DNA of 64,000 nt from Sphingobium algorifonticola (GCF_004005485.1 NZ_RZUL01000007.1:62001-126000); one strand, 5' to 3'; positions 43,740 through 53,105 are shown, counted from the first letter of the stretch. The notes: generated from the letters alone by a model not told the origin. Program-made: numbers and translations.

Positions 43740-44462
43740 ATGACCGGGGCGGTGGCGGTGGTTGTCGGCGCGTCGGGTGCGATTGGTCGGGCAGTTGTTG
43801 CGCAGCTCGCACAGGATGCGCGCTTCGACGCGATCGTGGCACTCAGTCGGAAGCAGCAAGATTGGGAGCCGTCGCATGTTCAGGCCATGCCGATCGACCT
43901 CTTGGACGAGGCCACTATTGCCGCTGCTGTTCAGCCGGTAGCGGCGCTGGGCGCATTGCGGCTGGTGTTCGTCGCTACCGGCATGCTGCACGATGACGGG
44001 CATCAGCCGGAGAAAAGCTGGCGTGCGCTCGATCCGGCGGCGCTCGCCCGCAGCTTCGCGGTCAATGCTATTGGCCCCGCCCTGGTCGCCAAGCATTTGC
44101 TCCCCCTGTTCCCGCGCGAAGGCAAGGCAGTGTTTGCGGCATTGTCCGCGCGCGTCGGCAGCATCGCGGACAATCGTCTGGGCGGTTGGTATGGCTATCG
44201 CGCTTCGAAGGCTGCGCTGAACCAGATGATCCGCACGCTGGCGATCGAACTGGCACGGTCGCGGCCGGAGGCGCTGTGCGTCGGGCTGCATCCCGGTACG
44301 GTGGTCAGCGACTTGTCCCAACCTTTCGCTCGCAACCGCGCGCAGGACGATTTGTTTACGCCGGAGGTGAGCGCCCGTCACCTGCTATCGGTCATCGACG
44401 GCCTGTCGGCGTCGGACAGCGGCGGCCTGTTCGCGTGGGACGGATCGGCCATTCCATTCTGA
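43740..44462 (+). CDS. short-chain dehydrogenase (CsgA/C-factor-like)
   Basis: This 240-residue SDR has VVGASGAIGRA at the cofactor site, VFVATGMLHDD in place of NNAG, SARVGSIADNRLGGWYGYRA with the catalytic Ser and Tyr, and SKAALNQM with the Lys. The type is that of C-factor-like SDRs of unknown substrate. It is convergent with the small lipoprotein gene, with a shared terminator between them. Confidence 0.8.
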   Translation: MTGAVAVVVGASGAIGRAVVAQLAQDARFDAIVALSRKQQDWEPSHVQAMPIDLLDEATIAAAVQPVAALGALRLVFVATGMLHDDGHQPEKSWRALDPAALARSFAVNAIGPALVAKHLLPLFPREGKAVFAALSARVGSIADNRLGGWYGYRASKAALNQMIRTLAIELARSRPEALCVGLHPGTVVSDLSQPFARNRAQDDLFTPEVSARHLLSVIDGLSASDSGGLFAWDGSAIPF

Positions 44463-44502
44463 AACGGCACGGGGGCACCATTGGCCACCCCGCTGCTAAC
44501 CC

Positions 44503-44540
44503 AAAAAAAGGGCAGCCCGCACCTGCGGACTGCCCTTTTT
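44503..44540. terminator. bidirectional Rho-independent terminator
   Basis: The stem GGGCAGCCCGC/GCGGACTGCCC with a short loop is flanked by a run of A on the left and T on the right. It can therefore end both the plus-strand SDR and the minus-strand lipoprotein transcripts. Confidence 0.85.
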
Positions 44541-44562
44541 ATCTCTGGCAAAAAGCCGAGGA

Positions 44563-44769
44563 TTACATCGCGTTGTCGGCGGCGTTTTCCATGGCGTTCG
44601 CAGCGTTCATGGTGTTGTCGGCAGCGTTTTCCATCGCATTAGCAGCGTTTTCAACGACGTTTTCGACAACAGCGTTCGAAGCGTTCGCGGTTTCGTTCTT
44701 CGGGGTTTCACCGCAAGCGGCGAGCGCCATCAGGCTGGCCGAAGCGAAAACAGCAGCGATCTTCTTCAT
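44563..44769 (-). CDS. small Asn/Ala-repeat lipoprotein
   Basis: This 68-residue protein has a lipoprotein signal (MKKIAAVFASASLMALAACG, cleavage before the Cys). The mature part is almost wholly built of Asn, Ala, Glu and Met, with a repeated AANAMENAADN unit. The ATG at 44769 follows GGGAG. Its composition recalls entericidin-like and other small surface lipoproteins. I cannot assign a function. Confidence 0.75.
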   Translation of the reverse strand: MKKIAAVFASASLMALAACGETPKNETANASNAVVENVVENAANAMENAADNTMNAANAMENAADNAM

Positions 44770-44925
44770 CTTGTATGGCTCCCATAGCATTAGCACGCGG
44801 GGGTTTTCAGGCCCGTACGCGAGCGACCCGCATTAGCGTGTGCGGTCCACAAATCAACGATTTTTTGGCGCCGGTGAACCGATCGAATCACGCGACGACC
44901 CGTTCTCTACTACAGAAGTTTGCAT

Positions 44926-46305
44926 TCAGCGCAATTGCTCATCTGCATTGGCGGCCAGCGCCAGAACCGTGGCCCACGCCGCCACATTCTGCCGCAACTG
45001 CGCCGGGTCGATCTTGTCGAGAGTGTCGTCGGCAGTGTGATGCAGGTCAAAATAGCGTGTGCCATCCTGCTGCAGATCGATCACCGGAACACCTGCGGCG
45101 ACCAGGGGGGCGATATCCGCACCGCCGCCCGCGGGCTGTGATCCCTTGCCGATGCCGAGTGGCGCGAGCGCGTCAGCGATGCGCGCGGCCAGTGGCGCGC
45201 CTGCGGCGGGAAACTTGAAATCAACCCGCCAGACGCGGTCCGCGCCGAAATCCGATTCGAGCGCAAGCACATGCCGCTCCTCCTTGTGCGCCGCAAAATA
45301 GGCGCGTGCGCCAAAGCCACCCACTTCTTCCGATCCGGCCAGCAGCAGCCTGATGGTGCGACGTGGCCGTTCGTTCTTCATGACGAGCCGCGCGGCCGCA
45401 GAGGCGATGGCGCAGCCCGCACCGTCGTCGATGGCGCCGGTACCCAGATCCCAGCTATCGAGATGACAGGCTGCAACGATGATCCCTGCCGCCGGATCGG
45501 TTCCCGGCACTTCGGCAATGACGTTGCCCGACGCCTGGTCGCCAATGAAGCGGGGCGTCAGCGTCAGTGCGACGCGCACGGGTTTCCCGCCTTTCATCTG
45601 CGCCTTGCGCAGCATCCGTTCCAGATTTTCGGCATCTGGAACGGAGAGCGCCGCGGCGGGGATCGGCGTCACGCCCTCGGCCCACATCTGCACACCGGTA
45701 TGCGGCGTGCGGTGGTTGTCTGTGCCGATGGATCGGATCAAAATCGCTGCTGCGCCTTTTTTCGCGGCGATGCTCGGTCCCTGACGGCGGACAATGCCGA
45801 AATAGCCATAGCTTGAGCCATCCTGCGTCGCCTTCATCGCATGGCTGACGAAGGCAATCTTCCCTTTGAGGCGATCGGGCGCCGCTGCCTCCAGATCGGC
45901 GATCGTGGGGAAATAGACGACTTCGGCTTCCAGGCCATTGGCAGGCGTTGCACCGCTGTTGCCCAGCGCCGTGACGATCAGCGTCTGCGGGAAAGGCGCG
46001 ACGACTTTCGCGGTCTCGGCGCCACGTACCCATGTCGGCATGATATAAGGTTCGGCGCGCACGTTGGCAAAACCCAGCGCCTTGAGCCGCGCGACGGCCC
46101 AGTCGCGTCCGCGCGCCTCGTCGGCGGTCCCGGCCGGGCGCGGCCCCACTTCCGTCGTCAGGTCCGAGACAAAATCCCAGGCGATCTCGTCCGCCATCGC
46201 CTTTTCCTGCAAGCCTGCGACATCGGGCGGCGCGGCCATTGCAGGCGTGGAAAGGGACATCGCCGAAAGGGCGAGTGCGAGCGGGGCCGATCGGATTTTC
46301 TGCAT
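44926..46305 (-). CDS. exported M28-family metallopeptidase, copy 1
   Basis: This 459-residue protein has a signal peptide ending in STPAMA. The peptidase core has the M28 zinc ligands in CHLDSWDLGTGAIDDGAG, the catalytic glutamates in GSEEVGGFGA, Asp in LESDFGADR and His in YFDLHHTADDTLDKID. An insert (residues about 130-250) resembles a protease-associated domain. It probably acts as an aminopeptidase or carboxypeptidase in the periplasm. No ribosome-binding site separates the ATG at 46305 from ATGs slightly upstream. Confidence 0.88.
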   Translation of the reverse strand: MQKIRSAPLALALSAMSLSTPAMAAPPDVAGLQEKAMADEIAWDFVSDLTTEVGPRPAGTADEARGRDWAVARLKALGFANVRAEPYIMPTWVRGAETAKVVAPFPQTLIVTALGNSGATPANGLEAEVVYFPTIADLEAAAPDRLKGKIAFVSHAMKATQDGSSYGYFGIVRRQGPSIAAKKGAAAILIRSIGTDNHRTPHTGVQMWAEGVTPIPAAALSVPDAENLERMLRKAQMKGGKPVRVALTLTPRFIGDQASGNVIAEVPGTDPAAGIIVAACHLDSWDLGTGAIDDGAGCAIASAAARLVMKNERPRRTIRLLLAGSEEVGGFGARAYFAAHKEERHVLALESDFGADRVWRVDFKFPAAGAPLAARIADALAPLGIGKGSQPAGGGADIAPLVAAGVPVIDLQQDGTRYFDLHHTADDTLDKIDPAQLRQNVAAWATVLALAANADEQLR

Positions 46306-46411
46306 GGATGACGGCGTAGCGCGCATCTGCCCATTTGCCAATATCGGCGCGCTCGGCTAACCGGGCGCGATCCAACTGCTATCCTGTCCCAGAGCGGAGA
46401 GACTTCTCAAC

Positions 46412-48091
46412 ATGGCCGTCCAATACAGCTTCGTCATGAAGGGCCTGACCAAGACCTTCCCCGGCGCGAACAAGCCGCTGTTCAACAACATTCATCTGCA
46501 ATTCCTGCCCGGCACGAAGATCGCGATCATCGGCGTGAACGGCGCGGGCAAGTCCACGCTGATGAAGGTGATGGCCGGATATGACAAGGATTTCACGGGG
46601 GAGGCCTGGGCCGCAGAAGGCCTTCGTGTCGGATATCTGGCGCAGGAACCGCAACTCGACAACAGCAAGACGGTGAAGGAAAATGTCATGGACGGGGTGC
46701 GCCCCGTCGCCGACATGATGGAGCGGTTCAACAAGATCAGCGAGATCATGGGCGATCCGCCCGAAGACGCCGATTTCGATGCGCTCATGACCGAAATGGG
46801 CGAGTTACAGGAAAAGATCGACGCTGTTGACGGCTGGACGCTCGACAACCAGCTTGAGATTGCGATGGAGGCGCTGCGCTGTCCGCCCGGTGACTGGTCG
46901 GTCGAAAATCTGTCCGGCGGGGAAAAGCGCCGCATCGCGCTGTGCCGCCTGCTCCTCGAAAAGCCCGATATCCTGCTGCTCGACGAACCGACCAACCATC
47001 TGGACGCCGAAAGCGTATCCTGGCTCGAACAGCATCTCATCAACTACGCCGGCAACGTCATCCTCGTCACCCACGACCGCTACTTCCTCGACAATGTAGT
47101 GGGCTGGGTGCTGGAACTCGATCGCGGGCGCGGCATCCCCTATGAAGGCAATTACTCCGCCTGGCTGGAGGCGAAGGCCAAGCGGATGGAGCTGGAAGAG
47201 CGCGAGGACGCGGGACGTCAGAAAGCGATCAAGGAAGAGCTGGAGTGGATCCGGCAATCGCCCAAGGCGCGCCAGACCAAGAGCAAGGCCCGTATCCGGG
47301 CGTTCGACGAACTGGTCGAAAAGCAGGAAAATCGTGCGCCGGGCAAGGCGCAGATCGTGATCCAGACGCCCAAGCGGCTCGGCGGGAAGGTGATCGAGGC
47401 GCATGGCCTTTCAAAATCCTATGGCGACAAGCTGCTGTTTGAAAATCTGAACTTCCTGCTGCCGCCCGGCGGCATTGTCGGTGTGATCGGACCGAACGGC
47501 GCCGGCAAATCGACTTTGTTCCGGCTTATTACGGGGCAGGAGACGCCGGATGAAGGCAAGATCGAGGTCGGCGAAACGGTGCAGCTTGGCTATGTCGATC
47601 AGAGCCGCGACTCCCTTGACCCCAATCACAACGTCTGGGAGGAAATCTCCGGCGGGCACGACATGATGACCATCGGCAAGCATGAAATCCAGACGCGTGC
47701 CTATGTGGGCGCGTTCAATTTCAAGGGGCCGGACCAGCAGAAGAAGGTCGGGCAGCTATCGGGCGGGGAGCGCAATCGCGTCCATCTGGCCAAGATGCTC
47801 AAGGAGGGCGGCAATGTCCTCCTGCTCGACGAACCGACCAACGATCTCGACGTGGAAACGCTGCGCGCGCTGGAAGACGCGCTGGAGAACTTTGCTGGTT
47901 GCGCCGTGGTCATCAGCCATGACCGCTTCTTTCTCGATCGTCTTGCCACGCATATTCTGGCGTTCGAGGGGAACAGCCATGTCGAATGGTTCGAAGGCAA
48001 TTTCGAAGCCTATGAGGAAGACAAGCGTCGCCGCCTGGGCGATGCCGCCGATCGCCCCACTCGCGTCGCGTACAAGAAACTGACGCGGTGA
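46412..48091 (+). CDS. ettA: ABC-F protein EttA, energy-dependent translational throttle
   Basis: This 559-residue protein has two ABC domains: Walker A IGVNGAGKST and IGPNGAGKST, signatures NLSGGEKRRIALCR and QLSGGERNRVHLAK, and Walker B LLLDEPTNHLDAES and LLLDEPTNDLDVET. The linker is rich in charged residues. EttA binds the ribosomal E site and gates the first peptide bond according to ATP/ADP. It is monocistronic, with convergent neighbours on the right. Confidence 0.95.
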   Translation: MAVQYSFVMKGLTKTFPGANKPLFNNIHLQFLPGTKIAIIGVNGAGKSTLMKVMAGYDKDFTGEAWAAEGLRVGYLAQEPQLDNSKTVKENVMDGVRPVADMMERFNKISEIMGDPPEDADFDALMTEMGELQEKIDAVDGWTLDNQLEIAMEALRCPPGDWSVENLSGGEKRRIALCRLLLEKPDILLLDEPTNHLDAESVSWLEQHLINYAGNVILVTHDRYFLDNVVGWVLELDRGRGIPYEGNYSAWLEAKAKRMELEEREDAGRQKAIKEELEWIRQSPKARQTKSKARIRAFDELVEKQENRAPGKAQIVIQTPKRLGGKVIEAHGLSKSYGDKLLFENLNFLLPPGGIVGVIGPNGAGKSTLFRLITGQETPDEGKIEVGETVQLGYVDQSRDSLDPNHNVWEEISGGHDMMTIGKHEIQTRAYVGAFNFKGPDQQKKVGQLSGGERNRVHLAKMLKEGGNVLLLDEPTNDLDVETLRALEDALENFAGCAVVISHDRFFLDRLATHILAFEGNSHVEWFEGNFEAYEEDKRRRLGDAADRPTRVAYKKLTR

Positions 48092-48103
48092 GTGAGGCAT
48101 AAA

Positions 48104-48185
48104 CTGTTCCCCGGTGAAAGCCGGGGTCCAGAGTCGCGCAGTACAGCCCTCGTCTCGCTGGACCCCGGCTTTCGCCGGGGAACAG
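48104..48185. repeat. REP-like inverted repeat, copy 1
   Basis: Two arms of 28 bases (48104-48131 and 48158-48185) are complementary apart from one or two positions, with a 26-base centre. The core is GTTCCCCGG...CCGGGGTCCAG. It lies between the convergent ettA and M28 genes. A related element occurs at 59927-60004. Such elements are common intergenic repeats in sphingomonads and may act as terminators or mRNA stabilisers. Confidence 0.8.
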
Positions 48186-48196
48186 ATGTCGGATTT

Positions 48197-49516
48197 CTAC
48201 CGCCGCGGTGCCATGCCGCCGAAGGTGACAAGGCTTTCCGCGCCGGTCGCGCTCAGCGCCGCCACGCCGATGAACGTGTCGTCCACGATCACATCCTTCA
48301 GCAGCGTTTCGGTCGCCCCGGTGACGATGCGACTGTCGGTCCACTCCTGCGCATCCGCGCGGCGCCAGCGGACGCGATAGGCCGTGGCACCCGGCACGGC
48401 ATCCCATGTCACTCTGGTGTCGGAAGACACTGCGCCGTCCAGGCTGACCGTGGCAGGGGCGGATGGTGCCGAGGCGATTTCCCGCAGCGCCGCGACGTTG
48501 AGTGCCGTCACTTTCGCGAGATAGCCAAAGTCCATGGCATCGACCGTATCGCCATAGACGCGGCCACCCTCTGTGCGCAGATCCTGATGCTGGCGATCGT
48601 AATTTTCGATCCCGACGGAGAAGCGCACGGCCGGATAGCCTGCCTCCAGCAGCGGGGTGTGATCGCCGCCACGCCCGAAGCGGTCAGGCCGACGTACCGC
48701 GAACACATCGAGGCCGATGGAAGGCGTGTTTTCTGCGATGCCGTCGATCTTCTTGGCCAGCGCGCGGGACGGGCTGTCATCCTCGCCACCGATACCACGC
48801 CGCGCGAGCGCGCCCTTGATGTCGGCTGAGGACTGAATACCCTCGGAAAAGACGCGGATGCGCTGATCGACAATCTGGCCATTGGTGCCCAGCGTGTTGC
48901 CAACGATATCGTTGTTGAGCATCGCGCGCACATTCCAGCCCCGCGCCTTGGCTGTCGCCGCGAGCAGCTTGCCGCCCCACAAGCCCTGTTCCTCACCCGA
49001 AAGCAGCGCGTATACGATCGTACCGTCGAACCTTTCGCCTGCGAGCACCCGTGCGGCCTCTATGACCAGCGCGGTGCCGGACCCGTCGTCATTCGCGCCG
49101 GGCGCATCGCTGGTGAAATCCATCACGTCGCTCACCCGGCTGTCGATATGCCCCGCGACGATCACCACGTCGTTCGGGTTGCCCGTGCCGCGCTGAATTG
49201 CCAGCACGTCGACGACCTCGACGCCGTCAGGGGCGCGCGGTCCGCTGAACCGGTCGGCGACGGTCTCGACTGTCAGGCATCCGCCGCAACTCTTTGCGAT
49301 CCGGGCAAATTCGTCTGCACTCCATTTGCGCGCGGCGCCGATACCGCGCTTGGGATCGGTCGCCGACGACAATGTATGCCGCGTTCCGAAACTGACCAGC
49401 CTTTCGACGGTCGTTTTCAGCCGGGCGGGATCGGGTGCCTTGCTTTGCGCAACGGCCGGACCGGCAACAGACAGGGCGGCGGCGGTGCCAAAGGCAATCA
49501 GAATGTGCGCTTTCAT
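48197..49516 (-). CDS. exported M28-family metallopeptidase with C-terminal Fn3-like domain
   Basis: This 439-residue protein has a signal peptide (FGTAAALSVAGPAVAQ). The M28 core has zinc ligands in AGHIDSRVSD and PGANDDGSG, catalytic Glu in LLSGEEQGLWG, Asp in LNNDIVGN and His in YDRQHQDLRTEGG. The last 95 residues (VTWDAVPGATAYRVRWRRAD) look like a fibronectin type III domain. The ATG at 49516 begins the signal peptide; the longer frame to 49564 is rejected. It is related to, but distinct from, the peptidase at 44926. Confidence 0.88.
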   Translation of the reverse strand: MKAHILIAFGTAAALSVAGPAVAQSKAPDPARLKTTVERLVSFGTRHTLSSATDPKRGIGAARKWSADEFARIAKSCGGCLTVETVADRFSGPRAPDGVEVVDVLAIQRGTGNPNDVVIVAGHIDSRVSDVMDFTSDAPGANDDGSGTALVIEAARVLAGERFDGTIVYALLSGEEQGLWGGKLLAATAKARGWNVRAMLNNDIVGNTLGTNGQIVDQRIRVFSEGIQSSADIKGALARRGIGGEDDSPSRALAKKIDGIAENTPSIGLDVFAVRRPDRFGRGGDHTPLLEAGYPAVRFSVGIENYDRQHQDLRTEGGRVYGDTVDAMDFGYLAKVTALNVAALREIASAPSAPATVSLDGAVSSDTRVTWDAVPGATAYRVRWRRADAQEWTDSRIVTGATETLLKDVIVDDTFIGVAALSATGAESLVTFGGMAPRR

Positions 49517-49564
49517 GCCCGAGTTGTGCAATGCCCGGCATCGCTTGGCAATGGGCGAGGCCAA

Positions 49565-50410
49565 CTAATCGGCGGTCGATAGGAACCAGCGATCCGTGCC
49601 CTGAAGGCCGATCGCCGTCAGTCGTTCGCTCATATAAGCGCCGGTATCTATGCCGATGCGGTTGGGGTGCACGTCCACTGCTTCGGTAATGGTATGTCCA
49701 TGTACGATGACCTTGCCGAAATTGGCCCGACTGACCAGAAACTCGTTGCGTATCCAGCGCAGGTCGCCTGGGTCCTGCTTGTCCAGAGGAATACCGGGGC
49801 GCACGCCGGCGTGCACGAACAGATAATCGCCGATCTCGATCATGTTTTCGAACGCGTCGATGAAATCGACATGGTCGCGGGGCACATTGGCGAGCATCCA
49901 CGCAGCAAGCTGCTCGCCGTCCATCGTGTCGAACGCCGCCGGATCAAGGCCGTAGCTCAGCAGAGTTTCGCGGCCGCCGATCCGGCAGAAGAACCTGGCG
50001 ACGCCGACATCGCCACGGGCGGCGCCGACGAACAGTTCCTCATGATTGCCTTTCAGGAACCGGATGCGCTTGCTGTTCTGCGCAAGGTGCATGGCATAGT
50101 TCACCACGTCGCGCGACGCTGGACCGCGATCGACAAGATCGCCGAGCAGGATCAATTGGGTGGGTAAAGGTTCGCGGTCCGCGCTGTCCCTTGCAATGCG
50201 GTTCAGCAGATCGGCGAACAGGTCCGCACGGCCGTGGATGTCCCCGATCGCATAGATGCGCTGCGCCTCTCCGACACTGGCGGGCCGCGTTTCGGCATCA
50301 AACTGATCCGGTCCACCGCGATAACCGCCGCGGACCTTGCGGAAAAAATGCAGCATCCCTGTTTGCCATGCCGGTATTCTGTGCGGCATCGTGCTGTCGG
50401 TTGTCAGCAT
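49565..50410 (-). CDS. PPP-family metallophosphatase
   Basis: This protein of about 281 residues is of the calcineurin-like/PPP phosphatase type (lambda-phosphatase, PrpA). It shows GDIHGR, LGDLVDRGP, GNHEEL and a late VHGHTI with the metal-binding residues. It would dephosphorylate phosphoproteins or a small molecule. The start is uncertain: ATG 50410 or ATG 50356 (MLHFFRKV) are both possible, the latter giving the usual family length. Confidence 0.82.
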   Translation of the reverse strand: MLTTDSTMPHRIPAWQTGMLHFFRKVRGGYRGGPDQFDAETRPASVGEAQRIYAIGDIHGRADLFADLLNRIARDSADREPLPTQLILLGDLVDRGPASRDVVNYAMHLAQNSKRIRFLKGNHEELFVGAARGDVGVARFFCRIGGRETLLSYGLDPAAFDTMDGEQLAAWMLANVPRDHVDFIDAFENMIEIGDYLFVHAGVRPGIPLDKQDPGDLRWIRNEFLVSRANFGKVIVHGHTITEAVDVHPNRIGIDTGAYMSERLTAIGLQGTDRWFLSTAD

Positions 50411-50497
50411 GATGCGTCCGCCGATTGCCCGGTGCTTATCGACGTCTGACCACCGGCATAGCAAATGCGTTCACCTGTTGAAAGGCGCAGCTTTTCG

Positions 50498-51052
50498 TCA
50501 AAGGCGCGGCAGGGTTACGCCGCGTTGCCTCATATATTTGCCCGCGCGATCGGCATAGCTCGTCTCGCACGGCTCGTTCCCCTGAAGAAACAGGAACTGG
50601 CAGGCCCCTTCGTTGGCGTAGATCCGTGCAGGCAGGGGGGTGGTGTTTGAAAACTCCAGCGTCACATGCCCTTCCCAGCCCGGCTCCAGCGGCGTGACGT
50701 TCACGATGATCCCGCAGCGCGCATAAGTGGATTTGCCGAGGCAAATGACGAGCACATCGCGCGGCACACGGAAATATTCGACCGTGCGGGCCAGCGCGAA
50801 ACTGTTCGGCGGGATGATGCACACGTCAGTCTTTCGATCGACAAAACTGTTGGCGGCAAAATCCTTCGGATCGACGATCGCGCTGTCGACATTGGTGAAT
50901 ATCTTGAACTCGTCAGCCACGCGCGCGTCATAACCATAGGATGACAGGCCGTAGCTGATGCAGCCATCGCGCCGCTGGCTTTCCACAAAAGGCTCGATCA
51001 TGCCCATTTCCTGCGTCTTGGCTCTGATCCATTTGTCGGAAAGTATCGCCAT
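50498..51052 (-). CDS. dcd: dCTP deaminase
   Basis: This 184-residue protein has the family start [10 protein letters not shown], the dUTPase-like core [13 protein letters not shown], the catalytic Glu in [17 protein letters not shown] and the C-terminal RGVTLPRL. It deaminates dCTP to dUTP for thymidylate synthesis. The start follows the cdd stop by one base, so the two pyrimidine deaminases are cotranscribed. Confidence 0.95.
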   Translation of the reverse strand: MAILSDKWIRAKTQEMGMIEPFVESQRRDGCISYGLSSYGYDARVADEFKIFTNVDSAIVDPKDFAANSFVDRKTDVCIIPPNSFALARTVEYFRVPRDVLVICLGKSTYARCGIIVNVTPLEPGWEGHVTLEFSNTTPLPARIYANEGACQFLFLQGNEPCETSYADRAGKYMRQRGVTLPRL

Positions 51053-51053
51053 T

Positions 51054-51584
51054 TCAGTCGTCCTTCACGGGCGCTATGCCCAGATTGGCGGGGCCGAACG
51101 CGTGGGGCAGCAGATCGGCGACGCGGTGATGCTCAATCGCCGCGCCAACGGGTGCCGCGCAATAGATGGCAAGGGTGCGACCCGCCATCTGTTCGGCTTC
51201 GTTCATCACCTGCCGGCAGCGGCCGCAGGGCGTTACGATCCCGGTGCCATCCGGCGCATCCATCGCTCCGCCGCATAGCGCGATTGCCGCCACGTCGCGC
51301 AGACGCCCCAGCGCATTGACGCTCGCCAATGCCACGGTTTCGGCACAAAGCGACAGGCCGTAGCTGGCATTTTCAAAGTTGCTGCCGGTTACGACCGTGC
51401 CGTCGGTCAGGCGCACTGCCGCCCCTACGGCAAAGCGGCTGTAGGGTGCATGGGCATGGGTCATCGCTCCCCGCGCGGCGGCGACAAGCTCGTCGACATC
51501 GCTGTCGGCCAAGGCGGGGCCGTCGGCCAGGGCGGGGCCGTCGGCCAGGGCGGGGCAGTCGGGAAGGGCGGGCGTAACGGTCAT
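51054..51584 (-). CDS. cdd: cytidine deaminase with an N-terminal repeat extension
   Basis: This 176-residue protein contains a homotetrameric-type cytidine deaminase: [13 protein letters not shown], the catalytic [18 protein letters not shown] and the zinc site in TPCGRCRQ. The first 27 residues carry a repeat of PALADG that is not part of the family. They are encoded by three copies of an 18-base unit. The ATG at 51584 overlaps the GH25 stop (ATGA). It salvages cytidine and deoxycytidine. Confidence 0.9.
   Translation of the reverse strand: MTVTPALPDCPALADGPALADGPALADSDVDELVAAARGAMTHAHAPYSRFAVGAAVRLTDGTVVTGSNFENASYGLSLCAETVALASVNALGRLRDVAAIALCGGAMDAPDGTGIVTPCGRCRQVMNEAEQMAGRTLAIYCAAPVGAAIEHHRVADLLPHAFGPANLGIAPVKDD
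51504..51557. repeat. 18-bp coding tandem repeat, three copies
   Basis: Three in-frame units at 51504-51521, 51522-51539 and 51540-51557 of the form GTCGGCCAGGGCGGGGCC encode the PALADG repeat of cdd; a degenerate fourth unit follows. The copy number may vary between strains. Confidence 0.85.
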
Positions 51585-52297
51585 GGCTTTACCACGTTCC
51601 ATTCCACCGGGGCGTCGATCCCGTCAAGCTGCCGCATCGTCGATGCGGTCCACATTACCCAGGGACGGCTGGCATAATCGGGCGCAAGGAAATCACCCTC
51701 CAGCCACAGCGTACGATAGATGCCCTTGCCGACATCATAACGATCGTCAAAGGCGCGCGATACCCGTACCACGGCCTGCTTGCCTTCATGTGCCTCGATG
51801 AGGTTGAGGAAAGTGTTGAGCGCGGACAGGACAGTGTCGCGCGAAGGCCGGGCGGCGCAGTCGGCCCTGAAATCGAGCCGCACGACCGGCGGCAAGGCAG
51901 CATTGTCGCGCGGGACGGTGGCGATGAACAGGGTCGCCTGATCCACCGCACGATCGCACAGGCTGAAATTATGGACGGCCCCGTATCGCAGGCCCGCCGC
52001 GCGCGCATCTGCCCAGTTGACGGCGAAGCGGCTGTCGCGGATGTCCGCGCCCGACGACGCCGTCAGATAGGCGAAATCGGCATGGCGCGCGCGCACCGTG
52101 CGCCAGTCGATCGCGCCATGCGCCTCGCCGACCGACAGGCCCTGCATCGGATAGTCATCCCGCGATGGCGCCCATTGGCGGGCATAGACCCAGCCCGCCG
52201 CCACCAGACCCGCAATCAGCGCCACCAGCAGAGCGACGCGCAAAAGCGTGCCGCCATAGCCGCGGCTGCGGCGACGTGCTTGTGCCGTCACGATCAT
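51581..52297 (-). CDS. membrane-anchored GH25-like protein, probably inactive
   Basis: This 238-residue protein has an N-terminal membrane helix (LLRVALLVALIAGLVAAGWV) and a GH25 lysozyme-like domain (HGAIDWRTVRARHADFAYLT, FAVNWADARAAGLRYGAVH, and a late WVMWTAS). The catalytic acids of GH25 are not evident: the GIDVS Asp position reads GLSVG, and the DxE of strand 4 reads LDFRAD. It may bind rather than cut peptidoglycan. The ATG at 52297 overlaps the UPF0262 stop (ATGA). Confidence 0.7.
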   Translation of the reverse strand: MIVTAQARRRSRGYGGTLLRVALLVALIAGLVAAGWVYARQWAPSRDDYPMQGLSVGEAHGAIDWRTVRARHADFAYLTASSGADIRDSRFAVNWADARAAGLRYGAVHNFSLCDRAVDQATLFIATVPRDNAALPPVVRLDFRADCAARPSRDTVLSALNTFLNLIEAHEGKQAVVRVSRAFDDRYDVGKGIYRTLWLEGDFLAPDYASRPWVMWTASTMRQLDGIDAPVEWNVVKP

Positions 52298-52776
52298 CCC
52301 TTGATATGCAGGACGCACAGCAGGGTGAACAGGCGGCGGGCTGTGTCGAAATCCACGTCGATCTTGCCATCCAGCCGTTCCTTGAGGATTTCGGCCGCTT
52401 CGTTGTGGATGCCGCGCCGGGCCATGTCGATCGTTTCGATCTGCTGCGGCGTCGCGGCGCGGATCGCCTGATAATAGCTGTCGCAGATCGCGAAATAATC
52501 CTTGATGGCGCGGCGGAAGCGGGCAAGCCCGAGGATGATGGTTTCCAGCGGCGTCCCGTCTTCCCTGCCGATGTCGATCACCAGCCGCCCTTCCTCCACG
52601 CCCAGCCGCACCTTGTAGGGACCGGCGTAGCCATCGGCATGCTGGCGCTGCGGCGCGAAATGATTTTCCTCCAGAAGGTCAAAGATCGCGATCCGCCGCT
52701 CCTGCTCGACATCGGCATTGCGCCAGAGGATCGTGCGCTGGTCCAGCTCGATATCTATGATGCGGGGGTCGGACAT
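52294..52776 (-). CDS. UPF0262 family protein
   Basis: This 160-residue protein has the family pattern IIDIELDQRTILWRNADVEQ, FDLLEENHF, LETIILGLARFRRAIKDYFA and GIHNEAAEIL. The function of the family is unknown; it is restricted mostly to alphaproteobacteria. It is the first gene of the minus-strand operon with GH25-like, cdd and dcd. Confidence 0.88.
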   Translation of the reverse strand: MSDPRIIDIELDQRTILWRNADVEQERRIAIFDLLEENHFAPQRQHADGYAGPYKVRLGVEEGRLVIDIGREDGTPLETIILGLARFRRAIKDYFAICDSYYQAIRAATPQQIETIDMARRGIHNEAAEILKERLDGKIDVDFDTARRLFTLLCVLHIKG

Positions 52777-53006
52777 GATGTCTGCATGTCACTGCGGCGG
52801 CGCGCCCCGAAATGCAAGGGGATGATGGATATCTGTTGCACCGGCGGTGTGGCAGGCCCTTGTCCGGCGCGGCATGCTGGATTCCGCATCGCCCAAGTTG
52901 CGGAAGTTGCGGCGTTGAAACCCGCAGAAATACTGGCTTTCCAACAAATCCAACGCAAAAATACTTTGGGCCGGACCTGACTTCATCAACGGCTGGCAAG
53001 GGGCAC

Positions 53007-53027
53007 TTGTCCACAGTCTTGTCCACA
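53007..53027. promoter_or_regulatory. two DnaA-box-like 9-mers upstream of dnaB
   Basis: TTGTCCACA occurs at 53007-53015 and again at 53019-53027, each one mismatch from the DnaA box TTATCCACA, 12 bases apart. A CTTCCACAG follows. They lie about 80-100 bases upstream of the dnaB ATG in the 52777-53105 gap, which has no other gene that I can support. Confidence 0.5.
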
Positions 53028-53105
53028 TCCTCATCAACAGTCCTTCCACAGCGGTTTGCCGCATCGCCTCTTGCCCCGAATCCCGAACAGGCCGATGATG
53101 ACGCC

